In this document: positions 42,440 through 52,055 of the stretch, in pieces
Position numbering within the stretch: position 1 is the first letter of the stretch
Layout: each line of letters opens with the position of its first letter
NCBI GenBank assembly: GCA_959600905.1
Contig: CAUGNO010000003.1
Coordinates: 124,001-188,000 of the forward strand
Reading direction: 5' to 3'
DNA from: UMGS1975 sp959600905
GTDB taxonomy: Bacteria > Bacillota > Clostridia > Christensenellales > QAND01
DNA length: 64,000 bases
Notes under the pieces: model-generated
The model's input: the letters and a program-made list of their open reading frames with translations, nothing else
Told to the model about the DNA's origin: nothing
Database searches by the model: none
Position numbers and translations under genes: made by a program

Positions 42440-43059
42440 AGGGTTTGTTATACAAAGAGTTTCTTTCACTGAAAAAATATCTCAATGCACTTGGATTGCT
42501 GCTGGTTCTGTATTTTGGTATCAGCGTATATAGCCAAGAGGTCTCCTTTTTTGCAGGCTTCTCTGCCATGGCGGCTGTCATCGTGATTTTTAGCGCCTTT
42601 ACATACGACAACTACGCAAACTGGGATCGTTATGCGCTGTCCCTCCCTCTTTCCCGCAAAAATCTGGTGCAGGGACGGTATTTGTTTGCTTTGATCACCG
42701 TGGCCGTCTGCCTTATCCTCAATTTAGTCTGCGGCGGCATCATCCTGCTTTTCAGCCAAGAGCCAATTTCCCTGCTGATATACAGTTCTTTAGCTGTTGC
42801 GGGCGTTAGCCTGCTGCTCATCTCCCTAATTATGCCCATTGCGTTTCGGTTCGGCGTGGACCGTGGTCGCATTTATGCCGTGGTCATTGCCCTATGTATC
42901 GTAGGCGCCATGGTCGCTGCGCAAAACTATCTATATGCGTTGGATCGGCTGATCGCCATGCTGGATCGACTCCTGCCCTTGGTGCCTCTCTTGTTGGCAG
43001 CCGTCGTCTTTGTCTCATATCGGCTTTCCTGCCGCATATGCAGCAAAAAAGAATACTGA
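42436..43059 (+). CDS. ABC-2 type transporter permease
   Basis: 207-residue integral membrane protein with six hydrophobic segments, typical of the small ABC-2 permease family found beside YtrA-like regulators. It starts MKGLLYKEFLSLKKY, the usual cytoplasmic amphipathic start, and has NWDRYALSLPLSRKNLV, a conserved coupling-helix-like loop. The ATGA overlap with the ATPase means coupled translation. A terminator follows. Confidence 0.88.
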   Translation: MKGLLYKEFLSLKKYLNALGLLLVLYFGISVYSQEVSFFAGFSAMAAVIVIFSAFTYDNYANWDRYALSLPLSRKNLVQGRYLFALITVAVCLILNLVCGGIILLFSQEPISLLIYSSLAVAGVSLLLISLIMPIAFRFGVDRGRIYAVVIALCIVGAMVAAQNYLYALDRLIAMLDRLLPLVPLLLAAVVFVSYRLSCRICSKKEY

Positions 43060-43065
43060 TTTTTC

Positions 43066-43093
43066 AAAGGGCCGGCCTATGCCGGCCTTTTTT
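43066..43093 (+). terminator. Terminator after the GntR-ABC operon
   Basis: GGGCCGGC/GCCGGCCT stem with CTAT loop and six T, seven bases past the permease stop. Confidence 0.88.
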
Positions 43094-43199
43094 CTCGGAA
43101 AACGATGTGATTGGGTTGCATGGCCATGGCATTGCGATTAAAATAAAGAATAATGCTTGTTTTTAGCGAACCAGCACGTTAGGCTTTCAGGAGGATCTT

Positions 43200-43472
43200 A
43201 TGATTAAAACCATTGTAACCGTTCTTGGCTTTGATAAGCCGGGCATCATCGCAAAAGTTTCAACCCTATTGTACGAATGTGGCGTTAATATTTTGGATAT
43301 CAACCAAACCATCATGCAGGAATATTTTTCCATGGTCATGCTGGTGGATGTGGCGCCTTGTACCGTATCTTTTCACGAATTGAAAGAGGCTCTCTCTAAG
43401 CTGGGAGAAGAATTGGAATTGTCCATTCTCTGTCAGCATGAAGATATCTTCAATTCCATGCACCGGGTGTGA
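43200..43472 (+). CDS. ACT-domain protein (UPF0237)
   Basis: 90-residue single ACT domain: IVTVLGFDKPGIIAKVSTLL, then NILDINQTIMQEYFSMVMLVD. ACT domains bind small ligands such as amino acids, and this family sits beside UPF0210 proteins in many Gram-positive genomes. The start at 43200 follows CAGGAGG. It ends 12 bases before the UPF0210 gene, so they are an operon. Confidence 0.92.
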   Translation: MIKTIVTVLGFDKPGIIAKVSTLLYECGVNILDINQTIMQEYFSMVMLVDVAPCTVSFHELKEALSKLGEELELSILCQHEDIFNSMHRV

Positions 43473-43483
43473 GGGAAAGCGCT

Positions 43484-44848
43484 ATGCAGAGAATCGATCA
43501 AAATGAGGTTCTGGATACCCTGCGCATGATCCGCCAGGAAAACCTGGATATCCGCACCATTACCATGGGTATTTCGTTGTTGGATTGTGGTGCCAGCAGC
43601 CTGGAAAAAACCGCGCAGAATATATATGACAAAATCGCCCGCCGGGCCGAAAACCTCGTAAAAACCGGCGAAACCATTGAAGAGGAACTGGGGATCCCCA
43701 TTGTCAACAAGCGCATCAGCGTAACGCCCATTTCCCTGATTGCGCAAAATACCGGTGCAGACAGTTATGTGGCCATTGCCAAGGCCTTAGACGACGCTGC
43801 CAAAACCGTCGGTGTGAATTTCATCGGTGGCTTTAGCGCGCTTGTGCACAAAGGCTTTACCAATGGCGACCGCACCCTGATCCAATCCATTCCGGAAGCC
43901 CTGGCGGCTACGGAGCGCGTGTGTGCCTCTGTCAACGTCGGCTCCACAAAGGCGGGGATCAATATGGACGCTGTGCGTGAAATGGGCTTTATCATCAAAA
44001 AAACAGCTGAGCTTACCGCAGACAACGGCGGCCTGGGCGCTGCCAAGCTGGTGGTATTTGCCAATGCTGTGGAGGACAACCCGTTTATGGCCGGCGCATT
44101 TCACGGCGTCGGCGAGCCGGAATGCGTCATCAATGTCGGCGTTTCCGGCCCGGGCGTTGTCAAATCTGCCTTGGAACAGGTAAAGGGCCAGCCCTTTGAT
44201 ACCGTAGCAGAAACCATCAAGCGCACTGCTTTCCGCATTACCCGTGTGGGCCAGCTGGTTGCACGCCTGGCATCGCAGCGCTTAGGCGTTCCCTTCGGCA
44301 TTGTGGATCTGTCGTTGGCTCCCACGCCTGCCATCGGCGACAGCGTTGCCCATATCCTAACGGAAATGGGCCTGGAAATGGCGGGTGCGCCCGGCACCAC
44401 CGCGGCCCTAGCGCTGTTGAACGATGCCGTCAAAAAGGGCGGCGTTATGGCCTCCAGCCATGTCGGCGGGCTTAGCGGTGCATTCATCCCCGTCAGCGAG
44501 GACGCCGGAATGATCGAAGCGGCCCGTATTGGGGCGCTATCCTTGGAAAAGCTGGAAGCGATGACCTGTGTCTGCTCCGTTGGGTTGGATATGATCGCCG
44601 TGCCCGGCGATACTACGGCAGCCACGCTGTCTGCCATCGTTGCAGACGAAGCGGCCATCGGTATGATCAACCAAAAGACCACAGCAGTACGCATCATCCC
44701 AGCCCCCGGTAAGCAGGTTGGGGATCGCGTAGAATTCGGCGGCTTGCTGGGGCATGCCTATTGCATGGGCGTCAACCCGTACAACTGCCAATCCTTTGTG
44801 GATCGCGGCGGTCGTATCCCGGCCCCCATCCACAGTCTCCGCAACTAA
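43484..44848 (+). CDS. UPF0210/DUF711 family protein
   Basis: 454-residue conserved protein of unknown function. Long stretches are family-typical: MIRQENLDIRTITMGISLLDC, VNFIGGFSALVHKGFTNGD, GVSGPGVVKSALEQ and VIVDEAAIGMINQKTTAVR-like end. It has a TIM-barrel-like core and has been structurally linked to amidohydrolase-like or PFL-like folds in general descriptions, but no activity is known to me. The start at 43484 follows GAGGG; a GTG five codons earlier is less likely. Pairing with an ACT protein suggests ligand control. Confidence 0.9.
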   Translation: MQRIDQNEVLDTLRMIRQENLDIRTITMGISLLDCGASSLEKTAQNIYDKIARRAENLVKTGETIEEELGIPIVNKRISVTPISLIAQNTGADSYVAIAKALDDAAKTVGVNFIGGFSALVHKGFTNGDRTLIQSIPEALAATERVCASVNVGSTKAGINMDAVREMGFIIKKTAELTADNGGLGAAKLVVFANAVEDNPFMAGAFHGVGEPECVINVGVSGPGVVKSALEQVKGQPFDTVAETIKRTAFRITRVGQLVARLASQRLGVPFGIVDLSLAPTPAIGDSVAHILTEMGLEMAGAPGTTAALALLNDAVKKGGVMASSHVGGLSGAFIPVSEDAGMIEAARIGALSLEKLEAMTCVCSVGLDMIAVPGDTTAATLSAIVADEAAIGMINQKTTAVRIIPAPGKQVGDRVEFGGLLGHAYCMGVNPYNCQSFVDRGGRIPAPIHSLRN

Positions 44849-44860
44849 CGGATAAAAGCA

Positions 44861-44895
44861 GCAACGCCCCTGCCAAGGCAGGGGCGTTGCTTTTT
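44861..44895. terminator. Strong bidirectional terminator
   Basis: GCAACGCCCCTGCC/GGCAGGGGCGTTGC, 14 base pairs with a two-base loop, T run after. It lies between the UPF0210 gene and the convergent antiporter gene. Confidence 0.93.
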
Positions 44896-46507
44896 ATTTC
44901 GCTTCTATCTCGTCTCTCGTATACATCACAAGGGTATCTCCCTCTAGTATCCGGCTCTCGCCGTCCGGGATCATTTCTTTCCCAGCCCTTTGGATCAATA
45001 CCACCAGCGATTGTTTTTTTAAGTCGATTTCTTTCAATCTTTTCCCGATCAGCGCACTGCCCGGCTCTACGGTCTGCTCGCTCAGTGTAACGCCCTCTCG
45101 TCCGGTATACTCCTTGGCCACCAGGATCAAAGCGTCCCCTTCGTTCAGCCTTGTATCTCCTTTGGGCATGACCGCTTCCCCGCCTCGCAGCACCGCGGCA
45201 ATCAGCAAGCCTGGAATGGATTCTATCTGCTGGATCTGCCGATGCACCCAGGGATGGTCTTTTCGAAGATCCAACCGGATAAACTGCACGTCTGTTTCAT
45301 CCGAATAATCATTGAAGGTTTTGAGAACATTTTCTCGCTCGTCCAGCATATCTAGCTTTCTAGCCATCATTGGCAGCAGAGTTCCTTGAAATAGGATGGA
45401 CAACAGTACCACACAAAATACGATATGAAAAATGGTTTCTTTTCCATATGCCGGAGAGACCACCGCCATAATCGCAAACACAATGGAAGCCGCGCCCCGA
45501 AGCCCTGCCCAAGAAATCAGGCATTGCTGCTTGAACGGCGCCTTAAACGGAGTCAATAGGCAAACAACCGCTGCCGGCCTTGCCACAAAGGTCAAAAACA
45601 GAGCAATGAATAACGAGGGCAGAAAGACGCTCGGCAGGCGAGAAGGGAATACCAATAGGCCTAAGAGGAAAAAGATAAGCATCTGCATCATGCCGTTGAA
45701 TGCATCAAAAAAATGTACCAGGTTCTTTTTCCTTGGCAACGTTTGATTGCCTAGTAAAATCCCCGCCAGATAAGCGCTGATGTATCCGTTTCCGCCCACC
45801 AAGGAAGGAATTGCATAGGTAGCCAAGATCACCGCGATTAAAAAGATGGAGTCAAACCCCTCTGATTCAAAGTGCGCATGTCTTAGCACCCAGCCTGCCA
45901 AAGCTGCAATGGCAATGCCCGCCAGAGCGCCATAGACGATCTGTGCAAAAACCGCGTAGATGACCTGCCCAGCAGAAATTTCTCCCTGCAGAGCAGACAG
46001 TATGACAACGGTAAGCATATATGCACAGGGATCGTTGCTGCCGCTTTCCACCTCTAAGAGAGACGCTGTGCCATACTTGAGATTTAGCCGCTGTGAACGT
46101 AACACGGAAAATACCGAGGCCGCATCCGTAGAACCCAACACCGCACCGATAAGCAGCCCTTCCAAAAGGCCTGTCCCCAATGCAAAATGACAAAAAACAC
46201 CCACCAAGCCCGCCGTCATCCATACACCAAGCGTGCTGAGCAAGATCGCCTTACCCGCCACTGGCTTGGCGGCGCTCCATTTGGTACCAAATCCCCCGTA
46301 AAACATGATAAAGATCAAGGCTACGGAACAGATCTGCTCTGAAAATACAAAATCCCCAAACTCTATTTTAAACAATCCATCTGAGCCAAAAAGCATCCCC
46401 AGCGCAATGAAGAAAAACAGTGTGGGTACGCCTAGACGGCTGGAAATTTTATTTCCAATGATGCACGCAATCAAAACAACCGAACCCAATAAGATCCAAC
46501 CGCTCAT
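44894..46507 (-). CDS. CPA1-type K+/H+ (or Na+/H+) antiporter with RCK_C domains
   Basis: 537-residue antiporter. The membrane part has about 12 segments; the CPA1 ion-site motif is seen in DAASVFSVL with nearby VESGSNDPCAYM. The soluble tail holds two TrkA-C/RCK_C type domains (GLLIAAVLRGGEAVMPKGDTRL, then IGKRLKEIDLKKQSLVVLI), a feature of K+/H+ antiporters of the CvrA/NhaP2 group. I choose ATG 46507 after GGAGGG; an earlier ATG at 46531 overlaps the site itself. It regulates internal ion balance. Confidence 0.92.
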   Translation of the reverse strand: MSGWILLGSVVLIACIIGNKISSRLGVPTLFFFIALGMLFGSDGLFKIEFGDFVFSEQICSVALIFIMFYGGFGTKWSAAKPVAGKAILLSTLGVWMTAGLVGVFCHFALGTGLLEGLLIGAVLGSTDAASVFSVLRSQRLNLKYGTASLLEVESGSNDPCAYMLTVVILSALQGEISAGQVIYAVFAQIVYGALAGIAIAALAGWVLRHAHFESEGFDSIFLIAVILATYAIPSLVGGNGYISAYLAGILLGNQTLPRKKNLVHFFDAFNGMMQMLIFFLLGLLVFPSRLPSVFLPSLFIALFLTFVARPAAVVCLLTPFKAPFKQQCLISWAGLRGAASIVFAIMAVVSPAYGKETIFHIVFCVVLLSILFQGTLLPMMARKLDMLDERENVLKTFNDYSDETDVQFIRLDLRKDHPWVHRQIQQIESIPGLLIAAVLRGGEAVMPKGDTRLNEGDALILVAKEYTGREGVTLSEQTVEPGSALIGKRLKEIDLKKQSLVVLIQRAGKEMIPDGESRILEGDTLVMYTRDEIEAK

Positions 46508-46682
46508 TTTCTGTTTCCCTCCTTCCTTCATTTATCCTACTTTTCTGTCTCATACATTTAGTATACGATATTTTTCAGGACACTCCGACATAAAAATTTA
46601 GTATTTTTAAGAAAAATGCACTTTATATATGCTTGTATCTTCATGTAAATACAGGATCTGGGGCAATACTATTTTCTATAAA

Positions 46683-46718
46683 AGCATCGCTTGACAATAT
46701 GCGAAGCGATGCTACAAT
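46683..46718 (+). promoter_or_regulatory. Promoter with inverted repeat before the SDR gene
   Basis: TTGACA (46691-46696) and TACAAT (46713-46718), 16-base spacer. A perfect 10-bp inverted repeat AGCATCGCTT/AAGCGATGCT (46683-46692 and 46704-46713) overlaps both boxes, a likely operator. No regulator gene lies alongside. The AT-rich stretch beyond the -10 contains a second short repeat (TAATAA/TTATTA). Confidence 0.65.
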
Positions 46719-46755
46719 ATTAGTAATAATTCTTATTATTAAGGAGGGAATTTAT

Positions 46756-47505
46756 ATGAAGCTATTGAAGGATAAAGTTGCCATTGTAACGGGCGGTACG
46801 CGTGGAATCGGTGCGGCCATCGTTCGTACCTATTTGCAGCAGGGCGCAACGGTAGCGCTTTGGGGATCTCGTCAGCAAACGGTGGACCAAGCGCTGTCGC
46901 GGATACGTGAGGAGATGCCGGACGCCTGCGTGCAGGGATATGCGCCAAACCTTTTAGACCCAGAGAGCGTTGCCACCGCCATGGCGCAGGTTGTTTCTGA
47001 TTGGGGGCGGCTGGATATTCTTGTCAACAATGCCGGCGTATCCGCCAGAGAGTCTTTGTATGACTATGCTCCCTCTGCCTTTGAATCTACGCTGGATCTC
47101 AATGTGAAGGCCGTGTTCCTTTGCGCCCAAGCCGCAGCACGCATCATGAAGGAGCAGGGCGGCGGCGTCATCCTCAATACCAGCTCTATGGTCAGCCTTT
47201 ATGGCCAGCCTTCGGGCGTTGCCTACCCCACCTCCAAGTTTGCCGTCAACGGATTGACAAAATCTCTGGCTCGTGAGCTCGGCAAAGACAATATTCGTGT
47301 CAATGCAGTGGCACCTGGGATCATTCGCACAGATATGGTGGCCGCTCTGCCGGAATCCATGATCGCTCCTATGGTAGCTGCCGTACCGCTGGGCCGCATC
47401 GGCGAGCCATCGGATATTGCCAACGCTTTTCTGTTTTTGGCCAGCGACCTGGCCAGCTATGTGACGGGAGAGATCCTATCTGTTGACGGCGCCGCTATGG
47501 TCTAG
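46756..47505 (+). CDS. Short-chain dehydrogenase/reductase, FabG-like
   Basis: 249-residue NAD(P)-dependent reductase. The Rossmann loop is TGGTRGIGAAI (about 14-24); the catalytic set is Asn in NNAGVS, Ser in NTSSMVS, and YPTSK (Tyr-x3-Lys at about 156-160). PGIIRTDM is the family motif after the active site, and the end has SVDGAAMV. FabG-like 3-ketoacyl-ACP reductases and many polyol dehydrogenases look alike; there are no fatty-acid genes nearby, so the substrate is open. The start follows AAGGAGG. Confidence 0.9.
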   Translation: MKLLKDKVAIVTGGTRGIGAAIVRTYLQQGATVALWGSRQQTVDQALSRIREEMPDACVQGYAPNLLDPESVATAMAQVVSDWGRLDILVNNAGVSARESLYDYAPSAFESTLDLNVKAVFLCAQAAARIMKEQGGGVILNTSSMVSLYGQPSGVAYPTSKFAVNGLTKSLARELGKDNIRVNAVAPGIIRTDMVAALPESMIAPMVAAVPLGRIGEPSDIANAFLFLASDLASYVTGEILSVDGAAMV

Positions 47506-47508
47506 TGA

Positions 47509-49304
47509 TCAAGGCTCTATCGCCAAATAGTACATGCTGAAGCGATCCACGATCCATGTACAATACTTGGCTTCCATCCATTTGGCTCGGTTCTTTTCTT
47601 TTCCATAGGCGTCATCGCCTATGGCTGCCGGGTCATGCAGTAAGAACCAGGTGGAGTCTCCGATGGTCTTGTAGCCGTAAATGACAAAGCAGTGCCCGCT
47701 TTCGCGCACGTCATAATCGTTGCATTGGCAAAATAAAATTTTGCCTGCTTTTAGGTCCTCTATCATATTTTGCATGGATACCTGTCTTTGCATATACGAT
47801 ACGCCATGCCGTTCCAACGTTTTTTCTACAGGGTAAATCGTCCACCCCCTGTCAGCTTGGGAAACGCATTGCGCAAAGACTCCACGCTCTCTGCAAAATC
47901 CGGGTCTTTCCACTTCAGCGCCATGGCAGTGGCCGTCGGCATACAGTTGATATCGCTGTATGTCCCCGTGTCGTTCTGCGTGTAATACCAATCATAAGGC
48001 CTGTCATTGATCTGCTCGCTGGTTTCCAGCTGCGGGACAGGTCTATTTTCATACAGCGCGCTCAGCTGCGCTACGCTGTGAACCATCTGTTGGTAGGTCA
48101 GCGGTGCATACAAAGCATCGCCCATCTGTCGGTCCGGATCATACCATGCCGCCATATAAGACATGGTGAAGTCCTGAATCCATTCCGGCAGTATCTCCAT
48201 CCGCACCTCCAGCTCCGGCGAAAAGGTGGCAGCGGAAGGATATGTATACATAAGATCGGCAGCCACCGCTTTTTCGCACGTTTCCTCGGTAGCGTCATAA
48301 AATCCTGTATCCTGCTTTTTCACCGTGATGGAGCCTATGTTTGTTTCATAGGCCTTTACCATAAAAGCCGCCAGCGCTTCTCTTGTCAGCGGGTCCCTGG
48401 CCCCTGTCTGCTGTGCAGCAAGCTGTGAAAACCCCGTAGGGGCTCTGTCTGCCTGGGGCATAGAGGTAGCGAAAGCCTGCCCTTCCTCCATAATCCCCTG
48501 CCCAATTTGATAGGTTTCCGCCATCCAATCCATCAGGGCTGCAGCCTGTTCCAGCGTAGCCTGTTGGCTGCATATCCCATATCCCTCGCGATTGATGTTT
48601 ATCATCCAACGCATCATGTCATGCATCATCAGCGCATTGTTGACCGGATACACAGCCTGCATATCCATATCAGAATCATAGTAGTCCTGTATGCCAACGG
48701 CAATCGCCTTTCGGAATACCTCATTTTCAATGGCCGAATCTATGCCCTGTGTATCAATTTGTTTGCCCAAAATATGCTCATAGAGCGCTGTTAAAAATGC
48801 CATGGACTGCTCATTGTTTGCATTCCGTCCATATTGCCCAAGATCCGATGCAATCCCGATCTGCCGTAGCCACAGCACATCGTTTAGAAACTCTGCATCC
48901 GACAATGCCTGTGCCGTTGAATCGGTCGGAAACGCGGCCTTGCCCTGTGCATCCAAACCAATCTCCGGCAATACCAATATCGGCTGCCCCTCCGCTATAA
49001 TCTGGCTTTGCAGCGTCCACTGGTCTTCCCCGGCCCTTTCCAGCGCATAGGACAGCATATAAACCCGGCCCTCTCGGCTTTCAATCTGCGCCAGCGCCTT
49101 GGCCGCAGGGCCAAACCAAGCTTCCAAAGCTTGGTTGGTTTGCTCTTCCTGCGCAAATCCCTGCAAGACCGGAATGCTGCGCCGAGTCTGCTCATACGCC
49201 GCAGCTGTTACCCTTTCTACCTGCCGGCATCCGGCCAACAAGACACACAGCATAGCCAGTATGCAAGCAAGCCCCGCTTTGATTGTATATTTTTTAATGC
49301 GCAT
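47509..49304 (-). pseudogene. Lipoprotein with SLH-like region and C39-type peptidase domain, frameshifted
   Basis: Secreted lipoprotein (signal with LLAGC, lipobox Cys near residue 25; start at ATG 49304 after GGGAGG). A long domain (about 40-330) is followed by an SLH-like stretch (LTREALAAFMVKAYE...VAADLMYTYPS), then a peptidase_C39_2-like domain with the presumed catalytic Cys in DINCMPTATAMAL. The frame ends TAG at 47826 after KLTGGG. The rest of the domain (WTIYPVEKTLERHG to SGHCFVIYGY, His, then LHDPAA) continues in another frame to 47509. The break is at five G (plus 47845-47849); one extra G gives a full protein of about 598 residues. Function: probably a wall-bound cysteine protease. 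Confidence 0.8.
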
Positions 49305-49397
49305 GGGCCCTCCCATTTGTCCGCTCGTTTTTGCCTACTTTATCATAGGATGCGCCATCAAGCAAATCCACACCGTGCCGGACCCTTCCATTGTATG

Positions 49398-49438
49398 CAA
49401 AAAGCCCCGCAAAATCTCTTTTGCAGGGCTTTTTTTAT
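49398..49438 (-). terminator. clpB terminator
   Basis: GCAAAAGAGATTTTGC-type stem with AAAAAGCCC/GGGCTTTTT on its outside, on the minus strand after clpB; T run follows. Three bases past the stop. Confidence 0.85.
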
Positions 49439-52032
49439 TGTACGGTCAAACGATTGCCATCGTAATCCACCGTCAACACTGTATCCGGCGCTACATCGTC
49501 TTGTATGATTTTCTTTGCAATCAGCGTCTCTACACGGCTTTGGATGAATCGTTTCATCGGCCTTGCACCATAGACAGCATCATACCCCTGATCGATGATA
49601 TAGGCCTTTGCCTTTTCCGTTACGCTTACCTTCAGCTGCTTATCCTCCAGCCGATGCTGCAGGTCTCGAATCATCAGGTCTACAATCGAAGAGATCTCCG
49701 TCTTTGTCAGCGGCTTGTAGAACACAATCTCATCCAACCTGTTCAAAAACTCCGGTCTAAACTGCTGTTTCAACAGCGCATCCACCTGTTTTCTTGCCTG
49801 TTCGCTGATATTTCCTTTCTCATCAATGCCTTCCAGGATATAGTTGGAGCCCAAATTGGAGGTAAGGATGATGATGGTGTTTTTGAAATCCACCGTACGT
49901 CCCTGGGAATCGGTGATTCTGCCGTCATCCAACACTTGCAGCAAGACATTGAATACATCTGGGTGTGCCTTTTCAATTTCATCAAACAGCACCACAGCAT
50001 AAGGTTTTCGCCGCACAGCTTCCGTCAGCTGCCCGCCTTCCTCATAGCCTACATAGCCCGGAGGCGCCCCGATCAAGCGGGATACGGAGTATTTTTCCAT
50101 GTATTCTGTCATGTCGATGCGAACGATGTTGCGTTCATCATCAAACAGCGCTTCGGCCAACGCTTTGGCAAGCTCCGTTTTCCCAACGCCCGTAGGCCCT
50201 AAAAACAGGAACGAACCAATGGGGCGGTTGGGGTCTTGTATTCCCGCCCGAGAGCGCAGAATTGCTTCCGTTACCCGCTCTACCGCTTCCTCTTGGCCAA
50301 CAACGCGCTGATGCAAAATCTTATCCAGATTCAACAGCTTTTCACGTTCGCCTTCCATCAGCTTGGCAACCGGTATCCCCGTCCACCTTGCAATGATCCG
50401 GGCAATTTCCTCTTCCGTTACCTTATCACGCAGCAAGGAATTGGAGCCTTGGCTTTCCTCTGCCAGCTTTTCCTCCTCCGATAGCTGCTTTTGCAGGCTG
50501 GGCAGCTCTCCGTACTTCAGTTCCGCTGCACGGTTTAGGTCATAGGTACGCTCCGCCTTTTCAATCTCGGCATTGACACGCTCAATGTCCTCGCGCAGCT
50601 TTTGAACCTTGGAGATGGCTTCCTTTTCATTCTCCCATTTTGCCTTCATTTCCTTAAACTGCTCACGCATCTCCGCCAGTTCTTTTTGAATCTCTTTTAG
50701 GTGCTCTTGAGACAGCTTATCATTTTCCTTGGTCAGCGCAGCCTCTTCAATCTCATGCTGCATGATCTTGCGGGAAATCTCATCCAGCTCTGTGGGCATG
50801 GAATCCATCTCCGTGCGGATCATTGCGCAAGCTTCATCCACCAAGTCAATGGCCTTATCCGGCAAAAACCGATCCGAAATATAGCGGTTGGAAAGTACGG
50901 CCGCTGCAATGAGCGCCTGGTCCTGGATCTTTACGCCATGAAATACCTCATACCGTTCTTTCAAACCACGGAGGATGGAAATGGTGTCCTCCACCGAAGG
51001 CTCATCGACCATCACAGGCTGAAATCTGCGCTCCAATGCGGCGTCCTTTTCGATGTATTGCCGGTATTCGTTGAGCGTCGTTGCGCCGATGCAATGCAAT
51101 TCTCCCCGCGCCAACATGGGTTTTAGCAGATTGCCGGCGTCCATTGCGCCATCGGTTTTTCCCGCGCCCACAATGGTATGCAGCTCGTCGATGAAAAGAA
51201 TGATCCTTCCTTCGCTTTTACGAACCTCCTCCAGCACCGCCTTAAGCCTTTCTTCAAACTCTCCGCGGAATTTTGCGCCGGCCACCAAAGAGCCCATATC
51301 CAAGGAAAAGATCTTTCTTTCCTTAAGGTTATCGGGTACGTCGCCGCGTACGATACGCAGCGCAAGCCCTTCTGCAATGGCCGTCTTCCCTACGCCAGGT
51401 TCACCAATCAGAACCGGGTTGTTTTTTGTCTTTCTGGATAGGATCCGAATGACGTTCCGTATCTCAGAATCCCTGCCAATGACGGGATCCAGCTTATGCT
51501 CACGCGCCAATTCCACCAAATCAGAGCCGTATTTTTTCAGTACGTCGTAGGTGGATTCCGGGTTATCGCTTGTTACGCGTGTATTGCCCCGCACCGTAGC
51601 CAATACCTTGGCAAACGAATCCTTGGTAATGGAATATTCGCGAAACAGCGTCTTTAGCGTGTCATTTGGCTGCTCTATCAGCGCCATCATAATATGCTCT
51701 ACCGAAACATACTCATCCTTCATGCGCTCCGCGGTTTTTTCCGCCAGATTTAAAACGCTTTCCACGTCACTGGCCACATACACATTGCCACCAGCCGTCC
51801 CGCTGCCGGATACATGCGGCATCGTATCGATTCTCTGGCGCAGGCGCTGCAAAAACGCCTGTTGCCCTACCCCCATTTTAATCAATAGCTGACCAATCAG
51901 CCCTTCTTGCTGGTTTGCCAGCGCATACAATAGATGTTCCTGCTCAATCTGTGGGTTTTGATGCTCGCTGGCCACCTGCTGTGCCTGCTGAATCGCCTCT
52001 ATGGATTTTTGTGTAAATTTTTGAATATTCAT
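49435..52032 (-). CDS. clpB: Chaperone ClpB (Hsp100 disaggregase)
   Basis: 865-residue AAA+ disaggregase that works with DnaK to dissolve aggregates. Clp-N repeats (about 1-145), first ATPase with GEPGVGKTAIAEGLA (about 205), a long coiled-coil middle domain (about 400-530, rich in EIQKELAEMREQ), and second ATPase with GPTGVGKTELAKALAEALF (about 608). Middle-domain presence separates it from ClpC/ClpA. The start MNIQKFTQKSIEAIQQ follows GAGGAAG. It lies 23 bases after an RHH regulator gene, so they form an operon. Confidence 0.96.
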   Translation of the reverse strand: MNIQKFTQKSIEAIQQAQQVASEHQNPQIEQEHLLYALANQQEGLIGQLLIKMGVGQQAFLQRLRQRIDTMPHVSGSGTAGGNVYVASDVESVLNLAEKTAERMKDEYVSVEHIMMALIEQPNDTLKTLFREYSITKDSFAKVLATVRGNTRVTSDNPESTYDVLKKYGSDLVELAREHKLDPVIGRDSEIRNVIRILSRKTKNNPVLIGEPGVGKTAIAEGLALRIVRGDVPDNLKERKIFSLDMGSLVAGAKFRGEFEERLKAVLEEVRKSEGRIILFIDELHTIVGAGKTDGAMDAGNLLKPMLARGELHCIGATTLNEYRQYIEKDAALERRFQPVMVDEPSVEDTISILRGLKERYEVFHGVKIQDQALIAAAVLSNRYISDRFLPDKAIDLVDEACAMIRTEMDSMPTELDEISRKIMQHEIEEAALTKENDKLSQEHLKEIQKELAEMREQFKEMKAKWENEKEAISKVQKLREDIERVNAEIEKAERTYDLNRAAELKYGELPSLQKQLSEEEKLAEESQGSNSLLRDKVTEEEIARIIARWTGIPVAKLMEGEREKLLNLDKILHQRVVGQEEAVERVTEAILRSRAGIQDPNRPIGSFLFLGPTGVGKTELAKALAEALFDDERNIVRIDMTEYMEKYSVSRLIGAPPGYVGYEEGGQLTEAVRRKPYAVVLFDEIEKAHPDVFNVLLQVLDDGRITDSQGRTVDFKNTIIILTSNLGSNYILEGIDEKGNISEQARKQVDALLKQQFRPEFLNRLDEIVFYKPLTKTEISSIVDLMIRDLQHRLEDKQLKVSVTEKAKAYIIDQGYDAVYGARPMKRFIQSRVETLIAKKIIQDDVAPDTVLTVDYDGNRLTVQ

Positions 52033-52055
52033 AGCTTCCTCGCTTCCTACCGCCG

